Source of the DNA: Aphidius gifuensis
Lineage: Eukaryota; Arthropoda; Insecta; Hymenoptera; Braconidae
Direction of reading: 5' to 3'
NCBI RefSeq assembly: GCF_014905175.1
Contig: NC_057792.1
Span: forward strand, 11,573,321-11,637,320
DNA: 64,000 bases
Shown here: positions 1-10,756 of the stretch, piece after piece
Layout of the letters: the number at the start of each line of letters is the position of its first letter
Numbering within the stretch: the first letter of the stretch is position 1
Position numbers and translations under genes: made by a program
Notes under the pieces: generated by a model
Told to the model about the DNA's origin: nothing
Seen by the model: the letters and a program-made list of their open reading frames with translations, nothing else
The model's database searches: none

Positions 1-188
1 ATTGGTAAAACCCCTTTCAAATAATTCAAAATGATTTCACAAATACAATGAATAAATTTAGAATCACTGTGTTGAAGTATTGCTCGACGCTGTTTTGGAT
101 TAGCATGAACAAGTGATGTTAATAATATTGTATTTTTCCGATCAAATGGTATTCTCAAAGGCACCCGCTTTGGTGTGTTGTCAGACAT
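1..188 (-). CDS. Small basic Polinton protein downstream of the ATPase, partial
   Basis: An open frame runs from ATG at 188 off the left edge. It begins MSDNTPKRVPLRIPFDRK and is rich in Arg and Lys, with an ILLTSLVHANPKQRRAIL segment and a Cys-x-Cys pair further on. I recognise the general pattern from small basic proteins coded next to the ATPase in arthropod Polintons; its role is not established and a core or DNA-binding function is only a guess. The start is supported by copy B, where the same ATG lies at 10007. The ATG overlaps the ATPase stop codon by one base (TAATG), which suggests translation by termination and reinitiation on one transcript. Confidence 0.6.
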   Translation of the reverse strand, partial: MSDNTPKRVPLRIPFDRKNTILLTSLVHANPKQRRAILQHSDSKFIHCICEIILNYLKGVLP

Positions 189-871
189 TATAGATGTACA
201 ACTGGTAAATTTAAAGATGGATCACTATTATTTATATCACGTACTTGTTTTGGGACATACACATAATTTACAGGGTCACTAGGAAAAATACATGTCCTAA
301 TACGAATGTTTTCAGGTGTTGACTGATTCAAATCAATTAATAAGTAACCATGTGGCGCTGATGTAGCATCTAAATAAGCTTCTTGAATAAATTTTGTATT
401 CAATGGGGATATTTGTCTAGCAAGATGAGAAATTTGAGCTTTGTCACGAGGATTTTTGAAAACAACAATATAATTTGTATTCAAAGAAATTTCACTATAA
501 AATTTTCCCCCATGGAATAAATTTTGTGATAATAATAATACACTTAAATTACGGTGATGTGAACCCTTGGTAAATATATCTAATACAGATGAACCACTAC
601 TACTTTCACGCATTAAATCATCCATTATGATTAACTTTTTTTTTTTAATATCATTAAAATCTTTCATGTCTGGTAACCCTTCTTGAAATTCAACATTTTT
701 ATATTCAGTATACACAGGTTGCCATTCGGCGTAATATAGAATAATACGGTCAAATTCAGTATCACATAATCCCGATAATTCTTTTAAGAAACGTTTAGTC
801 CAAACACTTTTACCAGCCCCTGACGGTCCTGAAATAATAATTTTAAATGGATGTGTCATTTGCCAAGCCAT
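188..871 (-). CDS. A32-like (FtsK/HerA-type) DNA packaging ATPase of a Polinton
   Basis: A predicted P-loop ATPase of about 228 residues that would drive the element genome into capsids. The N-terminus reads MAWQMTHPFKIIISGPSGAG, giving a Walker A motif GPSGAGKS around residues 15-22. A Walker B stretch KKKLIIMDDL follows near residue 80, and LSVLLLSQNLF looks like the sensor strand. I chose ATG at 871 because the frame upstream to 943 opens only with TTG and reads a low-quality leader; ATGs inside the leader cannot be excluded. The polymerase gene ends 79 bp upstream, and the stop overlaps the next start (TAATG), so the genes look cotranscribed. No frame damage is seen. The family match is secure; assembly of a real virion from this copy is unproven. 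Confidence 0.85.
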   Translation of the reverse strand: MAWQMTHPFKIIISGPSGAGKSVWTKRFLKELSGLCDTEFDRIILYYAEWQPVYTEYKNVEFQEGLPDMKDFNDIKKKKLIIMDDLMRESSSGSSVLDIFTKGSHHRNLSVLLLSQNLFHGGKFYSEISLNTNYIVVFKNPRDKAQISHLARQISPLNTKFIQEAYLDATSAPHGYLLIDLNQSTPENIRIRTCIFPSDPVNYVYVPKQVRDINNSDPSLNLPVVHL

Positions 872-950
872 GATGATAACTGAAAAAAAATTTGGTGTGG
901 GTGTATATTCAATAAAAACATTAAACAATTTATTTTTATTCAAGATTTAT

Positions 951-3900
951 TCATATAACATATTTAGCACGTTTATTTACAGTATTATTACATGTATTAT
1001 ACTCAGTCGTTAAGTCCCTAGGTCTTTTTTTACTGGTATTATACAGGCTAGTATTATACTCAGTAGTTAAGCCCCCATGTCTTTTTTTACCGCTATTATA
1101 CATAGTATTATAACCATACGGTAATGTATTATTCATGTTAGCCGTAAATTTCCGTTTCGGCCCGGTAACACGTACAATTTTCGATTCTGATATTGTATGT
1201 ACATCATGTTCTTTAGTTCTACGTATTGAGTCACAAGTTACAATAATTTTGTCGTTTTCACCATCAGTTAAAGTCTTAATACTATCATAATTGACTAATT
1301 TTTGAGCATTAACGTCAAGGCGCACACCTTTTAATTTACATACTTTACTTATTGTACCATCAGGTTTTTCAGCAATATAACTATAAAATTTAGGGCCCCC
1401 AGAAATAAAAGTTTTTATGTAACCACCATCAAGCTCATCAGTGAGATCACCTAAATAATTACCTAATGGCAGTTTATCATTTTCATTCTCAGAAATAAAA
1501 ACTATAGAGTCAGTATCAACATACAATACTCGTGACTGAACTTTATCAAGATATTTGTATAATTCTAAGCGCGCATGCGCAGTCGTGAATGCGCCTAGAA
1601 CTGGATTAGTTGAGCTATCAGTTCTATCACAACTTTCAACATATTTCCAATTGACAAATAGTGTATCATCATCGATAATAGTTATGCAAGAAACTTTAAT
1701 ATTGGCATTTTCAATAATTTTATTAAAATCTTGAATATTTTGAATAATACTGTACATATCCGAAATATTATCCATTGCTAGCCTACCCCAAAGCGAATTC
1801 AAGTTATTTTTACTAACTTGACGTAAACCAGGATTTTTTTCAATTTTCGTAGGATCTAAATCAATTCCCTCTACTTTACTATAATTATCTATGTATGCTT
1901 GTTTTGATGCGTCATCAACGCACTCTACAGGCCAACCACTAGCTTCTTGTTTTATTTTTAAAAATTTATTTATATAACCTGTAAATAGACCACCAGTTCT
2001 AGTTTTCGGATCATATTGAGTTGTTTTATCCCAATGCCATATTTCTTTTATTTGTAAAATTTTATACCCTTTCTCAACCGCTACTTTCAACTCTTCAGAT
2101 ACCCAAGTACCAATAAGTGCTCGTTCTGATTCATTATGAGTACAATTTTCTTGATTTAAAGTTAATGTACATGCGTTACAAAGTGGAAAAAATAATTTTT
2201 TATGACATCTCATTGGCAATACTGGTATATATAAATCGGGTGGTGGCAAAACTCGACATTTAATTAATCCTATCACATTACTTATGTTATTATCTGGACA
2301 AAGCTCACGTATATCATCCAGAACAAAAACTTTAGGGTGGCCTAGCGGGTAAATATTTTTCTTCAATACCGAAGGATAAAGTGATGTGACGTCCACGTAG
2401 TATATCTTTTCAGAACCAGTAACAGTATGTGAGACACAAAAATTTTCAGTTCGCCCACCAAATAAAGCATCGCGAGGCAATATTGCTTCTTTATAAAAAT
2501 TATTATCAATTGTTTTCAAGAAATTCTTCAAATCTACGTTGTTTTGACACATTTTTTTAAAATCACATTCCCAAATAATAATCAATTCATAACCTTTTTT
2601 TTTAAAATATGCATTTATGTACTCAGTATTCTCGCGCCTCGTTCTAAGCGTTGTATTATCCCCTAAATCTACATCCACATCTTTGATCAATTCAAAACAA
2701 TCACAACCATGATAGTAACAACCTAAAAAAGAGTATATGGTTTTGCCATCTTCTGAAATGCCATCGACCAGATAGGGACCTACTCTACGCTCACGCCCTC
2801 TACCAGCATGAATTATTTTAATCCCTTGAGAATGTTCAAGCCATAGTAGCCATTGTATAGCTATGGTAGATTGCATGTCACCTAACCTATATCCATTCTT
2901 GGGAATCAGTGCTACCTCATTCTCTTTTAAATAATTTCTACGATAAATTAATAAACTAGTCGATGCAGCAGTTAAAGCTTCGGTGAATGGGCAAACATTC
3001 CCTACTTGCATCATTAATTTTCTATATGTAATACACGCCTTCTTAAGTAATTCTACATCAGATTTACAATACATCGCCATTTCTCGTTTAAAATCAAATG
3101 GTGGGCCCTGAAGTCGTTCATTATACCATTTATCAAATTCTTGTTGTTTTTCAATAGTCAGCGCGCGCACACCAAAGTCTTCTTTAGGTGGCAAAGGGCC
3201 AATATAATTTTGATTTTCTGGTTTATTGAAGAAAAAAGGAAAAAAACCCTTAGTCAATTCGTTGATTCCAAAAGCTTTTGGTAGCGCACTTAATGGCATG
3301 AAAAAATAATTCAGCGAGTCTATAAATTTGACGTTATCGAAAGATATTAATGTAAGTCTAGTTCCTTTAACAATTGTTTGAATATTTGTTATTGGTACTC
3401 TCTTGATTATTTCACGTAAGACAAATTGAGCATCATAGCCACCGCCATTATGAGCTATACAAATTAATTTTGAGTATCTTGATTTTGACTTTAAAACTAA
3501 ATCAACAAATTTTTCCATGGCATCATCACCCTGATGTGTAAATTCGTGCGTCTCACTACAATGACAATTTTCTGTACCGTCTGACTCCGAACAAATTTCA
3601 CACACTATTTGCGCACAAAAATAATTGACGATATGCATTTTTAATTGTTTATTATTTTTATATGATCTCAGCTCAGACCGTGTTTCAAAATCAAAAAATA
3701 AAAATCCGTTAACTTTTTTATCTTTATCGGCCGTGGCTTCATATAACACAGGTGGTTTGGTTGTTTATGGTCTTGACAGGGTGCACAATAATAATAACCA
3801 CACAAATGTTCACTGTCACGGACGTAGACTTTACGACAAATATTACATTTTTTAATTCGATTACAAACTGAAAAATTTTTTGAATACGAGTCTGGTCGTA

Positions 3901-5149
3901 AATGTTTTTCATAACACTGTTCACTATAAAATACTCGATTACATATTAAACATTTTTTAAAATCATCATCATTACTGTTATTGATTTTACATGCCGGGAA
4001 ATTTAAGCACCCGATACGACACCAATCACACCAGAATTTTATATTTGTAGCCATAAATACATGCATATATTTTATAGGCGCGAAATGTTTGTCATCAGGA
4101 TAATACACAATATTCAAAATTTTCATATTATCACGCGGAACACCACGATTGAGTAAAGTTTTTTTACCATCAAAAAAAATTGTATGACTATCATTAATAT
4201 CGAAATTCCAGATAACTAATGCGGCAGATTCAGTAACTAAATAATTTTGAAATAAAATTATTTCATTGATCCCACACCCGCCAGGGGGCACACTAATGTT
4301 AGCTTTTTGACAAAGTTCGAGACCCAGCTTTTTACCAGCAACTATAGTTCTTTTCTTTTTTCTTATTGATAAACACGTTACAATAGAACGTGGCAAACAT
4401 AAATATAGATTATCGTGGTTCAGTTCCAGAGCACCACGAGCCATTTGTACCACTTTGTGCGGGACACTACCACCAGTCGTTGATTTTAATACAACCAAGT
4501 CAATAGTAAATAGATCGTTGGCTTGCACTGGATCATTACTTTGACAAATGCTACTTACAATCTCCCATAACCGTTCAAATGTAAAATTATTGGCAGGTGT
4601 CAAGTGAGTATGCGCCTCAGAGTTCATAGAAGGGGTTTTGAAACTGAGAATAACTCGATCACGCGCATTATTTGAATAATTTCTGATCAGCTTGTATACT
4701 TCTGCAAATGCTTCTTCAATCCATGTTTCAACTACAGTATTTTCCGGTATTTCTTTCACTTTAAAATTTATTAAATGTTTATTTAAATTATATTTTGCCA
4801 CAAATGTCTGTGTTTCATCAACAATATCTATACGCTGAAAATTATTATCACTACCACCACCTGTTTGTAAAATTTCACTTAAATGATGTTGTTGTAATGG
4901 CGATTGCATGATTCGATTTATTATACCCATATCGATAAAATTATCATCAACTTCAACATCATCCAAAAGAGGTTGTTGTTGTAAAACTTCAGATTCTTGT
5001 GGCACACGTAAATGCTGATCCAAATGCTCTTGTTGTAACCGTGGATCTATAATATTGTTCGTTAAACTACCATCGACTAGACTATCAATAAAAAACTCAC
5101 ACTCTGCACTGTTATCAACTCCAACATCATCATCTAAAACACGCTCCAT
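951..5149 (-). CDS. polB: Protein-primed family B DNA polymerase of a Polinton, frameshifted
   Basis: This gene would replicate the element using a terminal protein as primer. It occupies two overlapping frames: residues 1-493 from ATG at 5149, and the catalytic part from about 3749 to the stop at 951. The first frame has an acidic Gln-rich N-terminus and several CxxC/H clusters near its end. The second carries exonuclease motifs (FFDFETRSE; NGGGYDAQFVL; YCKSDVELLKK), polymerase motif A (DVTSLYPSV), motif B (NLNSLWGRLA) and motif C (YVDTDSIVF), all apparently intact. The frames part near 3700-3749 beside short A/T runs, so a one-base indel splits one ancestral gene. It could be a real mutation, an assembly error or, less likely, a programmed shift. 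Copies B and C hold separate parts of the same gene. Confidence 0.85.
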
Positions 5150-5463
5150 TTTTTAGCAACAACTTGAAAAAAAGATCTTCACACTACAGTGGTCACCGCA
5201 AAACTGATTTTTTTTTTTTCTAAATTCACCTGTTTCGTAAAATATTTTACCCGACAAAATTGAAAATTTTTCTGGCCCTCTAGTGTGAAAAAAATATAAC
5301 AAAAGAAATAACGAATTTTTTTTTTTTTTCTAAACAAAATTATATTTGATAGCTGTAAAAAGAAAACAAAAAATATGATGGGTAACCTGAAAAGTTTTTA
5401 ACAATAACAAATATATCTGTAAAAAGAAGACAAAAGGAAAAAGGTATACAAAATTTTTATTTA

Positions 5464-5494
<31 letters not shown>

Positions 5495-5628
5495 GCGATA
5501 CAATAATACCTGTAAAAAAAGACATACAAACAATTTATTTATTTATTTATTTTTTCATTATTTATTTATTTATTTTTTCTATACAATAATACCTGTAAAA
5601 AAGACATAAAAACAATTTATTTATTTAT
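5150..5628 (-). other. Polinton intergenic spacer with long T/A and TTTA runs
   Basis: About 480 bp between the polymerase start and the end of the upstream spliced gene. It contains homopolymer runs, ATTT tandem stretches (5456-5640) and repeated short pieces such as ACCTGTAAAAAAGACAT near 5510 and 5590. It is clearly alignable with 30690-31165 in copy C. It would hold the polymerase promoter and the upstream gene's 3' end; no specific site can be named. Confidence 0.6.
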
Positions 5629-6366
5629 TTATTTATTTTTATTATTATTATTATTATTATCTATTAATTGGGCACAGCCTTCACAATGACCAAATTCATT
5701 TACAATTGGTTTTCCCCAGCAGAGATCACATTTAGTTTTGTTTAGTGATTCTTCGAGCTCATGGATTTGGTTTTGTAAACATTTTATTTTATCATCTACA
5801 AGTTGTTGTCGTTTTTCAAAAATTGGATTGGGTATTGGTGATGGTTGTGGGATATGTGGTTGTTCACCCATCTGCCATTTTTCATGACAGCCTTTACAAA
5901 ATTGACGATATGGCGTTGCTGCTTTATTTGGGCATTGATAACCCTCGCAGTCAACGCAGAAATCTGTAATATCTACAGAATCATTTTTTGGCTTTGAAGA
6001 CCCTGCTTCAGCCCGATATTTATTTTTTTTATCATACTCCTCAGCAACATTATTTTCGTTCATAATCGGGGGTGGTCCCGATGACGATGACGATGACGAT
6101 GACCCCGATGACGATGATGATGACGAAGACGTTGACGATTGGCTTAATATAACCACGTCATCTACAATACAAAAAATATATATGATTAATATTATCATTT
6201 TTTTTTTTTTATATTTTAAAATTTTATTTATTTATTTATAAAATATTTACCTTCATCATCATCTACGGCTATTATTTTTTTGCCGTGTTTCCCGGATCGA
6301 ATAGGTAATACTGGATCCTCTTTTTCAGTATTGCCATCTTTACTGCGTTCTGTAATAAAAAATATA

Positions 6367-6400
<34 letters not shown>

Positions 6401-7729
6401 TTTACTAAAAATATTTACCTTCATCATCATCTACGGCTGTTATTTTTTTAGAATTCATTGTAATTCGTTTAGTTGGTGGTAATATTTTCACCGACGTAAT
6501 TGCTAGTTTTTTAATTTCTGAATATATTTTTTCTCCAAGACCATTTGCTTCAAGAGCATTTTGTACTAGATCTGTAACATAAAATTATTATCATTATTAT
6601 TATTATTTTATAACGCGTTAAAATATTATGAACAAAAAATATTTCACCTCCTAAAAACTTATCCAACTCCTCATCAACTGGTTCATTTTCTTTTATCTCC
6701 AACTCTGCATTGGCAAACAGTTCCGCCGCTGTTTCATATTTTCGGTCTGTGTTAGCCATGTCATTTTTTTCAACATCTACGGGTATTTCATTTTCGACCC
6801 CTGGGCCATCTACAGGTGTTTCATTATTATTTGCCTGTACAGTCTCGTCAACTGTGATTTCATTGTATATCATAACTTCGCCAGTCGGTATTTCATTTTC
6901 GACCACCGGGTCATCAACTGTGATTTCATTGTATATCATAACCTCGTCACTCGGTATTTCATTTTCTATCACTAGGTCATCAACTGATATTTCATGGGAT
7001 ATCATAACATCGTCAGTCGTTATTTCAATGTCTTTAAAAAAAAAAAGAGAAAATTTATTTATTTATTTGTTAAAAAAGTATTAAAAATTTATTTATTGAA
7101 AATTTATTTGTCAATAAAAATATTGAAAATTTATTTATTGAAAAATTTATATGTTAAAAAAAAAGTATTAAAAATTTATTTATGGAAAATTTATTTCTTG
7201 AAAAAAGTATTAAAAAAATTTTTTTTATTGAAAATTTATTTGTTAAAAAAAGTATTAAAAATTTATTTTATTTATTAGTTGAGAAAAAAGTATCATTGAA
7301 AATTTATTTACCTAAAAACATCATATCATCCTCATCAGCCTTCTCAAAATCCTTTACCACATCTTCACACTGTATAGAACTTTTTTTATGTATAACACTT
7401 TTTTCACTTTTATCATGAACTCGTTGTATAATCTTTTTGAACTGTATTTCTAACTCTGGATATTTTTCTATATCTTCTATATCTGTCGGGTTACCGAGTA
7501 ATTTATATCGAATAAAATCATGGAGTTCCCTATCTTTTTTAGGAAATTTTTTAAAAAATCCCGGGATCCAATCGCCGCGGGCAATCACAGTACACTTTAA
7601 ATTTTTCAGCTCACTCAACAGTTCAGGATATTTATAAATTTCATGTATCCATTTTTTATCATGGATATCTCCTACTTTTTTTTTTTTACAACTAAACTCA
7701 ACTTCGTTTGTTTCAAGTGCGCGTTTCAT
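5629..7729 (-). CDS. Five-exon Polinton gene: basic N-terminus, acidic repeats, Ser tract, Cys clusters
   Basis: I recognise no family. Five exons fit together in one frame: 7729-7312, 7031-6648, 6571-6419, 6349-6251 and 6161-5629 (1587 nt, 528 residues). Every intron is phase 1, with GT donors (mostly GTAAAT) and AG acceptors. Exon 1 starts MKRALETNEVEFSCKKKKVG and is basic. Exon 2 carries repeats of the type VMIYNEITVDDPVVENEIP. Exons 3 and 4 both end in acidic AVDDDE. Exon 5 has a Ser-rich tract, then Cys pairs (CVDCEGYQC, CKGC, CDLC, CEGC) around a probable coiled coil (QLVDDKIKCLQNQIHELEES), so it may bind zinc. Short apparent starts inside the introns are not the real N-termini. Copy C conserves the whole layout with extra exon copies. 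Splicing is predicted from sequence, not shown. Confidence 0.6.
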
Positions 7730-9078
7730 TTTTTATTTTAGTTAAGATGTGACTGAGTGGACCCGGAAAACACAACTGACACTTGTCGTGAAAATTTTCA
7801 GGGATGATAGTCAAAATAATTTTAGTCAGGCCCATTTTCCCACCATCATAAATACTTATCATTTCTAATTGGTCCATTTTTGCTAAGATGTTGCCAATAG
7901 AAAATCAGAAAATCAAAAAAAAAAATAACAGGTGTATCTTAAAATTTTTAGAAATTTGTCGGTAAAACTTACTTAAATACAAAAAAATAACCCACTGTTT
8001 TTATGACTCTTTTCCACGTACAAAAATCTGTAAATACCCATCGCAAGTCGCTCGTAAAATTAGATAATAAACAGCAGGAACATTTAGAAAAAGTCTATCG
8101 AAAAAAAATTAACCCTCGGTATGGAAATCTGAAAAACATGCAACTCGTAAAAATAAAATAACAAAAGAAACATTTTAAACTACAAAAAATTTTTTAGAAA
8201 ATCAGTTCATAAAAAATCCTATACAACATCTTGAAATAAAAACTTATTTTTTTTAAAGGGAAATCTGAAAAACATGCAAGTCGTAAAAATAAAATAACAA
8301 AAGCAACATTTTAAACTTCAGAAAAATTTATGTCGTTCGTAAACTAAATTAACAGCGGGATGATTTTTTCTATTCTACCCTTATACGATTTGAATACGAA
8401 ACTAAAAACTATATTAAAAAAACTACTTTTATCTATGTTTTCTTGAAACTCTATTCTTTTTTCCTACTATAAAACTAAACACCTGTATTTCCAAACTAAA
8501 GCAAAAAAAAACTATACGAAAAAAACTCTACTGAAAATTCTATACTAAAAAAACTACTTTTATTTATGTTTTCTTGAAACTCTATTCTTTTTTCCTACTA
8601 TAAAACTAAACACCTGTATTTCCAAACTAAAGCAAAAAAAAACTATACGAAAAAAACTCTACTGAAAATTCTATACTAAAAATACTAACCCAAAAAACTA
8701 TACTAAAAAAAACAACTGAAAACTCTATGCTAAAAAAACTATCTACCTGTACGATTTCCTTATTCTATGCCTATACTACGCTTACCTATGCTCTATTCTT
8801 ATTCTATTTCTATACTACGCTTGGCCTATGCTCTATATGTACTTCACCGTTGCCCCGTGACGTCACCCATGCATTTTTACTACGCGCCCTTATTCATTCA
8901 TCCTATACTATATACATTCACACACATACCTCTCTCTCACACACATACCTCTCACTCGCACCCTTGCTATTTTATTTTTACCCCATGCATCCTATGCGGG
9001 CCCATGCACAACACACACGAGGGGGAAAGGAGGGGGAACCAAATTCCCGGAATTCGCCCAGAAGAGCCTCCTTCTACT
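7730..9078. repeat. Polinton copy A terminal region (5' leader and probable terminal repeat)
   Basis: A non-coding 1.35 kb between the first exon and the element terminus. A unit of about 131 bp (ACTACTTTTAT...) is repeated at 8422 and 8553, where copy C has a single related unit. The last 300 bp are pyrimidine-rich with CTCTCACACACATAC runs. Reading frames here are by-products of this composition. The terminus reads CCTTCTACT at 9070-9078. A long inverted partner is expected at the other end, outside the window. Confidence 0.6.
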
Positions 9079-9645
9079 TACCTACAAAATTACGTGGAGT
9101 ATTTATATCACGGAGAAACTTTGCAAATTCTTCTTGACCAACAGCATTATGACTTTTACGATAACGTAAAGCATCATTCAATAAATCAACAATATTTGTA
9201 TTGGGTATTTTATTGTTGTTTATACTTATGTGACCAGATTTATCCCATTTAAAACGCTTATCTATATCCGCAGTGTTAATATGACCAATTATTGCCTTAG
9301 CTTTTTGCTGATATCGCGGAGGAACACTTTTTATTATATTTCTCGATGAAATGGGTACGATGAATCCTCTTGTACTATCATCGATATCTTTATATGTTAA
9401 TTTTGTATGTGGTCTGTCACCATCACTATTAAAAATAAAAATCGCCTAAATAACTCAATGATATTCACTCCATTTCTTTCTGCATTTTTAGAAGAATCTA
9501 AAAAATTTTTGTAAGTTCTTTATCAAGACGTGATGCTGGATCACCAGGTGTTTATATTTGTTAATGCATGATTTTCATTTTCAAGCGACTTGACTTTATT
9601 TATAGAATCGTGGAGTTACGAGGGCCATCTTACGTATGCTCTATA
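9079..9645 (-). pseudogene. Polinton uncharacterised gene, decayed, cut by copy A
   Basis: In a broken minus-strand frame this region encodes a Polinton-associated domain with KAKAIIGHINTADIDKRFKW, then NTNIVDLLNDALRYRKSHN and EFAKFLRDINTPRNFVG. The same protein is present as a second decayed copy at 38178-38911 on the plus strand, which supports the call. Function is unknown to me. Several indels and stops lie toward its N-terminus around 9450-9640. The frame is cut at 9078/9079, where the terminus of copy A begins. Confidence 0.6.
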
Positions 9646-9649
9646 TTTT

Positions 9650-10007
9650 CACGCCAAATTTTTTAAAATAAAAGATTTATTATAGGCATCAATAAGGCTA
9701 AAATACCAATACAATGCTTTATGATAATTTTCTATTTAGATGCCCAACTTATTTTTGCAGAAATTAATTGTCTCAAAAATTTTCTTATATTTTTTAGCTT
9801 CCCTTTTTCCTTTATCTTTATTGGTAAAACCCCTTTTCAAATAATTCGTAATATTTACAAATACAATGAATTAATTTAGAATCACTGTGTTGAAGTATTG
9901 CTCGACGCTGTTTTTGGATTAGCATGAACAAGTGATGTTAATAATATTGTATTTTTCCGATCAAATGGTATTCTCAAAGGCACCCGCTTTGGTGTGTTGT
10001 CAGACAT
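9650..10007 (-). pseudogene. Small basic Polinton protein, decayed copy B
   Basis: It starts at ATG 10007 with the same N-terminus as the gene at 188 of copy A and again overlaps the ATPase stop as TAATG. Further on it reads a Lys-rich stretch (NKDKGKREAKKYKKIFE) in a shifted frame. Frameshifts near 9840 and 9900 and a stop near 9740 break it. It shows what the part of the copy A gene beyond position 1 should look like: a short basic protein. Confidence 0.55.
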
Positions 10008-10690
10008 TATATGTACAACTAGTAAATTTAAAGATGGATCACTATTATTCATATCTCGTAATTTGTTTTGGGACATACACATAATTTACAGGGTTACTAG
10101 GAAAATACATGTCCTAATACGAATGTTTTCAGGTGTTGACTGATTCAAATCAATTAATAAGTAACCATGTGGCGCTGATGTAGCATATAAATCAGCTTGA
10201 ATATTTTGTATTCAATGGGGATATTTGTCTAGCAAGATGAAAAATTAAAAGCTTTTGTCACGAGGATTTTGAAAACAACAATATATAATTTGTATTCAAA
10301 GAACTTTCCCCTAAAATTTTCTCCTATGGAATAAATTTTGTGATAATAACAATACACTTAAATTACGGTGATGTGAACCCTTGTAAATATATCTAATACA
10401 GATGGTGAACCACTACTACTTCACACGCATTAAATCATCCATTATGATTAACTTTAATATCATTAAAATCTTTCATGTCTGGTAACCCTTCTTGAAATTC
10501 AACATTTTTATATTTTAGTATACACAGGTTGCCATTCGGCGTAATATAGAATAATACGGTCAAATTCAGTATCACATAATCCCGATAATTCTTTTAAGAA
10601 ACGTCTAGTCCAAACATTTAATACTGTGCCCTGACGGTCCTTGAAATAATAATTTTAAATGGATGTGTCATTCGCCAAGCTGTGATGATA
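10007..10690 (-). pseudogene. Polinton packaging ATPase, decayed copy B
   Basis: The DNA aligns along its whole length with the ATPase gene at 188-871, with numerous small insertions and deletions (for example around 10190-10260, 10380 and 10615). The Walker A region is altered: the copy A stretch for the P-loop lysine is disturbed near 10620. No long frame survives. The indel density is much higher than in copy C, suggesting long decay without selection or a poor local assembly. Confidence 0.75.
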
Positions 10691-10756
10691 ACTCGAAAAA
10701 TTTGGTGTGGGTGTATATTCAATAAAACATTAAAACAATTAATTTTATTCAAGATT

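Larger units (their letters stand above)
1..9078 (-). mobile_element. Polinton/Maverick copy A (left end outside the window)
   Basis: A block of minus-strand genes typical of Polintons: protein-primed family B DNA polymerase, A32-like packaging ATPase and a small basic protein, plus an element-specific spliced gene. The right end is defined by comparison with copy C: similarity between the two stops just after CCTTCTACT at 9078 and at 35449. Read on the minus strand this gives AGTAGAAGG, matching the AGT start usual for Polinton termini. Integrase, protease and capsid genes are not seen and would lie left of position 1. The 6-bp target duplication expected for the family cannot be tested because the left end is missing. 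The flank beyond 9078 is itself Polinton sequence (copy B), so the element is nested. Confidence 0.85.

Noticed and set aside
6994..7418. Lys/Leu/Tyr-rich plus-strand frames in the AAAATTTATT region
   Set aside because: They lie antisense to an intron of the spliced Polinton gene and are simple-repeat translations.
8727..9252. Overlapping plus-strand frames of 136 and 161 residues with Tyr/Leu/Ser-rich sequence
   Set aside because: They run over the pyrimidine-rich Polinton terminal repeat and across the A/B junction; composition artefact. The same holds for frames at 34798-35478 in copy C.
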